Positions 28,402 to 35,379 of a stretch of DNA of 38,013 nucleotides are shown piece by piece. The notes beneath the pieces are model-generated. The model was not told the origin of the DNA. It worked only from the letters and a program-made list of their open reading frames with translations, and ran no database searches. Each line of letters opens with the position of its first letter. The first letter of the stretch is position 1. Source of the stretch: Nanobdellota archaeon (GTDB taxonomy: Archaea > Nanobdellota > Nanobdellia > Woesearchaeales > GCA-2686295); assembly GCA_018817005.1 (NCBI GenBank), contig JAHIUF010000010.1:1-38013 (forward strand), read 5' to 3'. Made by a program: the position numbers and the translations under genes.

Positions 28402-28455
28402 TTCTGTGAATTAAGCTCAAAAATTTTTCTTTTTTTATAACATTTTTTCTTATTT

Positions 28456-29910
28456 TTAGTCAATAAGAGAATAATACATTTGATGGCTAAAGCCAAAAAA
28501 GTCTTTTTTCGGCTCATCAGAATAAATAGTTTTTACAGTTTTGTTAATGTAATTCATAGCACTATCTAGAAGCATTACAATGTGCATGTTTAATTTATCT
28601 TTTAGAACGTCATGAAGTTTTTCTTTGACAAACTTATCATGAATATAATCCACAAGAATTCTTTTTTCCGGAATAGTGAGTTTTATTCTTGTGAGACCTG
28701 CTAATGGAACAGAGTCAGATTCTTTTGTCCAGTGAATATCAGAAAATTCAAAAAAATGTTGTTTATAATCAGACAATGAATGTCCTTTGGATTCATTTAT
28801 ATCCATAAGAAGAAATGCAGATATAAGATTTGAAGAACTGTTATTCAAATCAGCAACCAAAATCTGATTATCATAATAAGCTTTTAATTTCTCTGCTGTA
28901 TTCACATAATCATTATTCATTCGAGTTAAATATGCAGCAACACAACAATCAGTGTGTTTTGACCTGGACCAACCATGATACTGCATAGCATGAGTCATTA
29001 AATCTAATTTTAAAAATCGGTTATTTGGAGTATCATTAATTCTCATTGCATGCGCCAGTTCAATTAGTGTGTCGTAGTTATTATTCCAACCTTGATTCAT
29101 TCCAAAACCATATGTCTCGTTAAGTTCTTGTTCAAGCAAATATATGCCTTTATTTATAGGAACTATTGCCGAAACAATTTTTAAGTTTTGATTGTTAAAG
29201 CCTTTTTCCTTTAGAAACCAGTCTATGTGTTGTGCTCGTTCGATTATTAATTCTAATGCACCTTTGCAACTACTTAAAGACATAGCAAAACTTACAACTT
29301 CATCTTTACTTGTATCATATTCTTGTTCTGATAATAATTTGAGTGTGTCTATGAAACGAGTATATCTTTTTTCAACAACTTCAAAAATATTTACGAAGTA
29401 GTCATCTACAAAGTTAAAGTCGGCTGATTTATCAGAGAATTTTTCTAGAAACGGCAAAAATTTTACAGCTTTTTCTGTTAGACCCACATAGCAATCTTTT
29501 GCTCTGCAGAACTTTGATAAAACACCTTGTTCTTTTTCAAACGTGCTTATTATAGAATCTAGTCGTTCAGCTTCAGATTCTAACAGATTTATACTATCCT
29601 GTGTGCTTAAAGCAATTTTTTGATCTTCTGATGCAATCATTTTCTGATTTCTGGTTGAAAATATTTTTTTAGGTTTGGAGACTGTTTTTAATAATAATCT
29701 TTTTCGTTCAAGGTCATTACTTATCTCAGCAAGATTTTGTTTTTTAATTCTTAAGAGCTCTGTTTTTTTGTATAGATTATCATGTTCTTGTTTTGATATT
29801 ATGTTGATAAATTCTTTTTCTTTCAAGAATTTTAAATCATCGTTAGGAATATTAAATAGTGCTTTTGTTTCTATACCTGTTAGATATTCATATAATTTAT
29901 AAGATATCAT
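28456..29910 (-). CDS. Hypothetical 484-aa protein, paralog of 30045..31502
   Basis: 'WNNNYDTLIELAHAMRINDTPNNRFLKLDLMTHAMQYHGWSRSKHTDCCVAAYL' matches the neighbouring paralog; coiled-coil N-terminal module. Confidence 0.75.
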   Translation of the reverse strand: MISYKLYEYLTGIETKALFNIPNDDLKFLKEKEFINIISKQEHDNLYKKTELLRIKKQNLAEISNDLERKRLLLKTVSKPKKIFSTRNQKMIASEDQKIALSTQDSINLLESEAERLDSIISTFEKEQGVLSKFCRAKDCYVGLTEKAVKFLPFLEKFSDKSADFNFVDDYFVNIFEVVEKRYTRFIDTLKLLSEQEYDTSKDEVVSFAMSLSSCKGALELIIERAQHIDWFLKEKGFNNQNLKIVSAIVPINKGIYLLEQELNETYGFGMNQGWNNNYDTLIELAHAMRINDTPNNRFLKLDLMTHAMQYHGWSRSKHTDCCVAAYLTRMNNDYVNTAEKLKAYYDNQILVADLNNSSSNLISAFLLMDINESKGHSLSDYKQHFFEFSDIHWTKESDSVPLAGLTRIKLTIPEKRILVDYIHDKFVKEKLHDVLKDKLNMHIVMLLDSAMNYINKTVKTIYSDEPKKDFFGFSHQMYYSLID

Positions 29911-30044
29911 ATTTAAGAAAGAAATGACTCTTTATTTATAAAAGTTAGTTAGATTACTACTATATAATAGTGTTTAGCGTTTTTGTTGTTTTTAAAATCA
30001 TCTATTAATAATTATTTTGTTGTAATAAAACGCGAGTGAAAAGT

Positions 30045-31502
30045 TCACATGTTAGGCATAGAATGATAAATACCATGACTAAAACCAAAAGCCAACTCAT
30101 CATCATTTATGTCAGAAAAAAAGCTCTTATGAGTTTTATTAAGTGAGTGCATAACACTATCTAACAACATAACTGCCGCAGTAAAATATTGATCTTTTAA
30201 AACATCTTGAAAATTATCTTTCGAAAATAAGTTAGCAGTAAAATCAAAGTAAGAGCGCTTTTTATCGTTTGAAACATTTATACGCATTAGTCCAGCACAA
30301 GGAATATATTGCTTAGGAGATGATAAACCGAAATCTGTTTGTGTCAGTAAAAAATTCTGAACTGTTAATTCTGGTTTCCAGACATCAAACAACAATGTTG
30401 TAGCAAGCGTTCGTTCATCACATGATTTAAGACAGTTTGCATCAAAAGAATTATTTAATTCTTTGAATGAATCTGTCGTTTTTATGAAGTCAACTCCATT
30501 TTGCACCAAATACGCTGAAACACAACAATCTATATGATTTCCAACATTCCAGCCTCTTTTTTTTATACTGTGAGTCATCAGCTCAGTTTGATAGAATCTT
30601 TTTGTAGGTGTTGAATCCTTAATCTTAATTGCATGAGCCATTTCAATATAAGTATTATAACAATTTGACCAACCAGTAATTGCAATCTCCACACTCTTGT
30701 GCCAATCATCAAGCATGACATGTAAGTCAGCATAGTTGATGGGTATTAATGCAGATATTAATTTAATATTGTTCTTTTTTTCTTTAAAATCTTTTGATTC
30801 AAGAAAATAAGAAATTTTTGTTATGCGCTCAAGTGCAGCTTTCGGTTCGTCTTTTAAAGCACTTGCAGACAATGCGAGGTTTACAACCGCAGGAGTTGCT
30901 TCAAAACCTTTTTGTTGTAATAAATCGTAAGTTTCTTTAAACCGAGTATATCTGACCTCAATAAAGTTATAAATAGCCAAGGTCTCATTCATTTCTTGAA
31001 TGTTTAAAGAATTGTCAAGAGTGTTTCGTTCTAGAAAGAATAAGCATTTTTTTCCTTTATCTGAAATCATTGTAAACCCATAATTAGTCTTAGTGCATAG
31101 TTTGAGTTTAGATTGTTTATCCAATAATGCTTCTAGAGATTTTTTTGTTTGTTGCAGTGTCGCTTCAAGTTCTGGTTGTTTCTCTTTCCAATATAATATT
31201 ATTCTCTCATTGTTTTGTTCTTTAGCCTTTCGTTTTTCTGTTATCAACAATCGTTTTTTATTTTGAGGCCAATTTTGAATAGTTGATTTACAATCTTCAA
31301 GTTCATGAGATATCTTTTTATACTCAGCATCAGTCTTGTTTAAAGCTTCATCATTTGAATTAAGACGAGCCACATATTCTTGTTTTGGAATAATCTCTAT
31401 CAAATCTTCTTTTTTCAAAAAATCATATGTTTTTTCTGTTAAATTCAGTGGTTCAGTTGAATTAAGTTTGCACAATTGCTCAAGCAACTCTTTTTTGTTC
31501 AT
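30045..31502 (-). CDS. Hypothetical 485-aa protein, paralog of 28456..29910
   Basis: 'WSNCYNTYIEMAHAIKIKDSTPTKRFYQTELMTHSIKKRGWNVGNHIDCCVSAYL'; coiled-coil N-terminal module. Confidence 0.75.
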   Translation of the reverse strand: MNKKELLEQLCKLNSTEPLNLTEKTYDFLKKEDLIEIIPKQEYVARLNSNDEALNKTDAEYKKISHELEDCKSTIQNWPQNKKRLLITEKRKAKEQNNERIILYWKEKQPELEATLQQTKKSLEALLDKQSKLKLCTKTNYGFTMISDKGKKCLFFLERNTLDNSLNIQEMNETLAIYNFIEVRYTRFKETYDLLQQKGFEATPAVVNLALSASALKDEPKAALERITKISYFLESKDFKEKKNNIKLISALIPINYADLHVMLDDWHKSVEIAITGWSNCYNTYIEMAHAIKIKDSTPTKRFYQTELMTHSIKKRGWNVGNHIDCCVSAYLVQNGVDFIKTTDSFKELNNSFDANCLKSCDERTLATTLLFDVWKPELTVQNFLLTQTDFGLSSPKQYIPCAGLMRINVSNDKKRSYFDFTANLFSKDNFQDVLKDQYFTAAVMLLDSVMHSLNKTHKSFFSDINDDELAFGFSHGIYHSMPNM

Positions 31503-31637
31503 TTCTATAGAGAAAGATAGCTTAATTTATAAACATTTTCTTTTTCACCACTATTTAATAATTACAACATATTTATAACCTATATTCATATCTGCAAAAA
31601 ACTTTTTAAACCACCACCTGCTTCTAAAAAAAGAGAT

Positions 31638-31734
31638 GCTGGGATCGCATAATTCGGTATTGCGCAAGCCTGGAAAAAAAATCCTTGAAAGCTTGTCCCA
31701 TTAGGGATTCTGGGTTCAAATCCCAGTCCCAGCG
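31638..31734 (+). tRNA. tRNA-Ser(GGA) with ~14-nt anticodon-loop intron
   Basis: Acceptor GCTGGGA/TCCCAGC, anticodon stem CAAGC/GCTTG with 21-nt loop 'CTGGAAAAAAAATCCTTGAAA', long variable arm TCCC-ATTA-GGGA, T-arm CTGGG-TTCAAAT-CCCAG, discriminator G. Confidence 0.88.
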
Positions 31735-31934
31735 TATTTCTTATAATTTAGACAGGGATTTTTCAAACGCTCAAAAATATTCTATTTTTGGCGTGCCAAA
31801 AAAACACTTTTTTTGAGCATCCCAGTCCCAGCGTATTTCTTATAATTTAGACAGGGATTTTTCAAACGCTCAAAAATATTCTATTTTTGGCGTGCCAAAA
31901 AAACACTTTTTTTGAGCATCCCAGTCCCAGCGTA
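31722..31934 (+). repeat. 99-bp perfect tandem duplication carrying the tRNA-Ser 3' end and a double-hairpin element, plus third tRNA-end core
   Basis: CCCAGTCCCAGCGTA occurs at 31722, 31821 and 31920; units 31722-31820 and 31821-31919 read identical by eye. Confidence 0.93.
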
Positions 31935-31974
31935 CTTTAAAAACATTTAAATAAGAACATCACAATATAAGAGT

Positions 31975-32271
31975 GTGAAAGCAGTAAATATTCTTATTGG
32001 GCTACTAGTAGGATATGTTTTTACAATGATTCTGGAATTAAACTATAATCTCATATTAAAAAGAACAAAAAAACATCCTGTAATAGTACTAAAAGGATAC
32101 CATATACACCACAGTATATATGGTGCAATCATGTTACCACTAGCACTCATACTCAGTGCACCAATATTACTGGGTGCTGGAGCTGGAATAATAACCAGAC
32201 ACACGCAAGCAGAAAAAAAATTCAAATTTATAGAAAAAGAAGAAAAAGTTGTTTACAAAGAAATTTGCTGA
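31975..32271 (+). CDS. Small membrane protein, 98 aa
   Basis: GTG start; two hydrophobic segments and 'LKGYHIHHSIYGAIMLPLALIL'; TATA-like TTTAAATA upstream. Confidence 0.6.
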   Translation: MKAVNILIGLLVGYVFTMILELNYNLILKRTKKHPVIVLKGYHIHHSIYGAIMLPLALILSAPILLGAGAGIITRHTQAEKKFKFIEKEEKVVYKEIC

Positions 32272-32358
32272 AATTACTTATTCTCAACTTAGATATTCCC
32301 GCATCATAACAATTTAATAACTCATTCTAAGAATTGAACATGAATATTTTTAGTTTAT

Positions 32359-32384
32359 AAAAGATATAATGCCGAGGGGGGGAC
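32359..32384 (-). repeat. Partial duplicate of the tRNA-Met 3' end and its downstream flank
   Basis: 'aaaagatataatgccgagggggga' matches 32920-32945 with one mismatch over 26 nt. Confidence 0.85.
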
Positions 32385-32451
32385 ACTCAAAAATATTTAA
32401 TTTTTGGCGCACCAAAAGACTTTGTCTTTTGAGTATTTGAAAAATTCCCTC
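32381..32451 (-). mobile_element. Double-hairpin element, divergent homolog of the copies at 31754-31820 and 31853-31919
   Basis: Minus strand AGGGAATTTTTCAAATACTCAAAAGACAAAGTCTTTTGGTGCGCCAAAAATTAAATATTTTTGAGTGTCCC aligns with AGGGATTTTTCAAACGCTCAAAAATATTCTATTTTTGGCGTGCCAAAAAAACACTTTTTTTGAGCATCCC. Confidence 0.6.
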
Positions 32452-32553
32452 AAAAATTGCAAAAGGTAAAATTGAATGAAAGTTTATAAATGAACTGAAC
32501 AAAAATCGACTATCTCATCTCGAGGTGTACTTAGGTATGGTTTGGATAATTAT

Positions 32554-32805
32554 TTATTTAAATTTTTTTTGATTCATATCTATTATTAGAAAAGCAAGTA
32601 TTATTATTAGTAAAATAATTATTGGCCACACACTCATATTTGATTTATGTGTCGTCATATATTCAAGCGTTTTATTAGCATAATCTATTTGTTTATCAAG
32701 ACCTTGTTTGTCTGAATAATAAGACAGAATTGTAAAAATTAAAGTGATAAAAACCATTATGAATGTTAATATTTTTATCCAGTCTTTTTTACTTTTTTTA
32801 ACCAT
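32554..32805 (-). CDS. Small two-TM protein, 83 aa
   Basis: 'ILTFIMVFITLIFTILSYYS' and 'IIILLIIILAFLIIDM'; lies between the two copies of the tRNA-Met 3' end. Confidence 0.55.
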   Translation of the reverse strand: MVKKSKKDWIKILTFIMVFITLIFTILSYYSDKQGLDKQIDYANKTLEYMTTHKSNMSVWPIIILLIIILAFLIIDMNQKKFK

Positions 32806-32930
32806 TCTTAAAAAATTGTTATTTTTAATATTTATAAGTTTTTCTTACATTCAATATTAAAAAACACTCTTTCTCACTCGATAAATTTAAATAAAGCCAA
32901 AATCCCCAAATAAATCACAAAAAGATATAA

Positions 32931-33053
32931 TGCCGAGGAGGGGATTTGAACCCCTGACATCCACGGTGCACCAACTTGATAATCATAGGCTTAATGCCTC
33001 ATCGCTCAAGTGTTTATGAGCGTGGCGCTCTAACCAGTCTAAACTACCTCGGC
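32931..33053 (-). tRNA. tRNA-Met(CAT), elongator-like, with ~48-nt anticodon-loop intron
   Basis: Acceptor GCCGAGG/CCTCGGC, discriminator A, anticodon stem CCACG/CGTGG, loop CTCATAA interrupted; T-arm AGGGG-TTCAAAT-CCCCT. Confidence 0.85.
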
Positions 33054-33082
33054 AAAGAGTGTTCTTAAAGAGAATGAAAGCA

Positions 33083-33493
33083 TTATAAAAATTTAACTAT
33101 TTTCCCCTTTACTTTCTGCATTTCACCAAGACCATATTCCTTATTTGGCCAAGATGAAAGTCCATCTTTATTAAAGCGAGGAATTATATGAAAATGAGCA
33201 TGATGAATAACTTGACCTGCCGCAACCCCATTATTAAGACCTAAATTAAAACCATCGGCATCAACAGCTTTTACAACTGCTCCAGCAATTTTTTTTATAA
33301 ATTCCAGTAAATCAGTTTCTTCAGTTTTTGGAAAATCCATGAAATTCTCACAATGCTTCTTAGGAATAACCAGAGTATGACCTCTATTTATGGGATAAAG
33401 ATCTAAAAAAGCCAAAAATTCATCGTCTTCATAAATTTTTTCACAAGGAACTTCACCTTTAATAATTTTACAAAACAAACAATTAGCCATCAC
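33083..33493 (-). CDS. Canonical HIT family protein
   Basis: 'CLFCKIIKGEVPCEKIYEDDEFLAFLDLYPINRGHTLVIPKKH' and intact triad 'HAHFHIIPRF'. Confidence 0.93.
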   Translation of the reverse strand: MMANCLFCKIIKGEVPCEKIYEDDEFLAFLDLYPINRGHTLVIPKKHCENFMDFPKTEETDLLEFIKKIAGAVVKAVDADGFNLGLNNGVAAGQVIHHAHFHIIPRFNKDGLSSWPNKEYGLGEMQKVKGKIVKFL

Positions 33494-33502
33494 ACATTCC
33501 TC

Positions 33503-34330
33503 TCATAAGAATTTTTTTAGACCGGTCAAATCTATTATTTTGTTTTTATACTCTCGTCTATCGCGTCTATCGACAAGAACAGCTTTAATGCCTGCTTTTT
33601 CAGCACCTAATACATCAGTTTCAAGAGAATCACCAACCATTAAGACCTCTTCAGGCTTAAGTTTAACTATATCTAAGGCTTTTTTAAACATTTCAGGATT
33701 AGTCTTTAAAAGGCCTGTTTCAAAAGAGTAGATAAAACCATCAAAATACTCTGAAAGTTTAAATTTTTCTATAAGCTGAGGCACTGACAAAGAATCAGTA
33801 TTAGAAATTAACACTAGCTTATAATTCTTTTTGAGCTCTTTTAAAACTTCTTCTGTTTCTGGATAAGGATGACAAAGAATTGTGTTTTTATTCCACATGC
33901 CAACGAGCTTATCATAAACAAAAGATGGTGGTTTGATGCTAAACTCTTTTGTAACATTTTCAAAAGCTTCATAAAGCGTATTAAACGTTCTGGTCATGAA
34001 AACACTTTCAAACTTAACGATGTAGTCAGAGAAAGGCATGTTGAGTCTTAAAATCATCTTCACTTGTCTAACAGGAGAAGGAAAAACCCCATTTTCAACT
34101 ACTGTACCCCAGAAATCAAAAAAAATAGCCTTTATTTTTGGAGAACTACTTGATTTTTTTATAGATTCTTTCTCGATTTCTTTCTTTACAGTAGCCTTTA
34201 CAACTTTCTTTACAGCAGTCTTTACAACTTTCTTTACAGCAGTCTTTGCAACTTTCTTTACAGCAGTCTTTGCAACTTTTTCAGAACCCTTTTTATCTTT
34301 TTTAGAAGCTTTTTCAGTAATGATAACCAC
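33503..34330 (-). CDS. HAD-superfamily hydrolase with N-terminal Lys-rich octapeptide repeat tail
   Basis: 'IKAIFFDFWGTVVENG', 'LVLISNTD', 'VLMVGDSLETDVLGAEKAGIKAVLVDR'; N-terminal KKVAKTAV repeats. Confidence 0.85.
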   Translation of the reverse strand: MVIITEKASKKDKKGSEKVAKTAVKKVAKTAVKKVVKTAVKKVVKATVKKEIEKESIKKSSSSPKIKAIFFDFWGTVVENGVFPSPVRQVKMILRLNMPFSDYIVKFESVFMTRTFNTLYEAFENVTKEFSIKPPSFVYDKLVGMWNKNTILCHPYPETEEVLKELKKNYKLVLISNTDSLSVPQLIEKFKLSEYFDGFIYSFETGLLKTNPEMFKKALDIVKLKPEEVLMVGDSLETDVLGAEKAGIKAVLVDRRDRREYKNKIIDLTGLKKFL

Positions 34331-34372
34331 CCCGTTTAATTAATAGAAATGAAAATGCCTTTTTAAATATTA

Positions 34373-35350
34373 TCATAATTTATACTCCTCTTTAAAAGCA
34401 GAAAAAATCTTATTTTTGAGTGCAACAACATCTGTTTCTGCCAAATTTTCCTTAAGAAAAACACTGATAACATCTTTTTTTAAAATATCTGTCTTGCTTA
34501 AAAAAGCAATTATTGGTTTTTCAAAATTCATCATTCTATTCAACAACTTTTTCTGATCAATAAGAGGGAATGGTTCTGTTAAGTCATAAACATAAACTAT
34601 CATGTTTGCCAAGTATTTAGCTGCAAGATAAGCAATTTTTTCAATATCATTCATCTTATCAAAGCGATTTAGTGTTCCGGGGCAGTCAATGAACTGTATT
34701 TTATGATGTCTGTGCTCTACAAAACCCATGTTCAAACTCTTCGTGGTGAAAGCGTATGGTTGAATATCAGCAGTTGACCCTGTTAATTTTGAAAGAAGAG
34801 TTGTTTTTCCAACGTTTGGAAAACCCATAATAACAACTGTGAATAATTGTTCGTCAACATTCGGAAAATTCTTTAACTTATTTCGAACGCTAGCCAATAA
34901 CTCGAGCGAAGAATTAATTTGTTTTAGAATGGATGAAAATCGCCCATAATATTCTCGCCGATAATTATTTATCTGATCTAAATCTTTACAGCGAATAATT
35001 TTATCACGATAACTCTTTGTAAACGCTATGACTTGTTTTAAAGCCCAATTAACTGCTCCAAGAGCTTTTTTTGCAGCTGATAAGTCAAATGATGCTTTTG
35101 AAAGTTCCACATAAAACTCATCTAAATCTTCAAGACTTGGAAAAGATGAAATTATATTTTTTAAATGAGGAACAACTGCATCTTTAATTGTGTTGATTTT
35201 TTCCGATTCGATATCTCTAGATTTCTTTAAGCGTTCTCCTTTAAGACCACTACGAACAACATTTGCTTTGACTTTTGCTTTTCGAAAAGCCAAATCTATG
35301 TAAAAATCTGCAGATTCAACAGGAGGTATTTTTTGAAAATCCATAATCAA
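34373..35350 (-). CDS. Archaeal Nog1-like GTPase
   Basis: 'VVIMGFPNVGKTTLLSKLTGSTADIQPYAFTTKSLNMGFVEHRHHKIQFIDCPGTLNR' with Nog1-type N-terminal helical domain. Confidence 0.9.
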   Translation of the reverse strand: MIMDFQKIPPVESADFYIDLAFRKAKVKANVVRSGLKGERLKKSRDIESEKINTIKDAVVPHLKNIISSFPSLEDLDEFYVELSKASFDLSAAKKALGAVNWALKQVIAFTKSYRDKIIRCKDLDQINNYRREYYGRFSSILKQINSSLELLASVRNKLKNFPNVDEQLFTVVIMGFPNVGKTTLLSKLTGSTADIQPYAFTTKSLNMGFVEHRHHKIQFIDCPGTLNRFDKMNDIEKIAYLAAKYLANMIVYVYDLTEPFPLIDQKKLLNRMMNFEKPIIAFLSKTDILKKDVISVFLKENLAETDVVALKNKIFSAFKEEYKL

Positions 35351-35379
35351 ATAAAAAACAAGTGTTTATTTAAATGTTC

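Noticed and set aside
31722-31934. CRISPR-like interpretation of the tandem repeats
   Set aside because: Only two full 99-bp units that are identical throughout, without distinct spacers, and they contain tRNA sequence.
34186-34300. 24-bp repeats as a mobile or minisatellite locus
   Set aside because: They are in-frame coding repeats of the HAD protein's Lys-rich tail.
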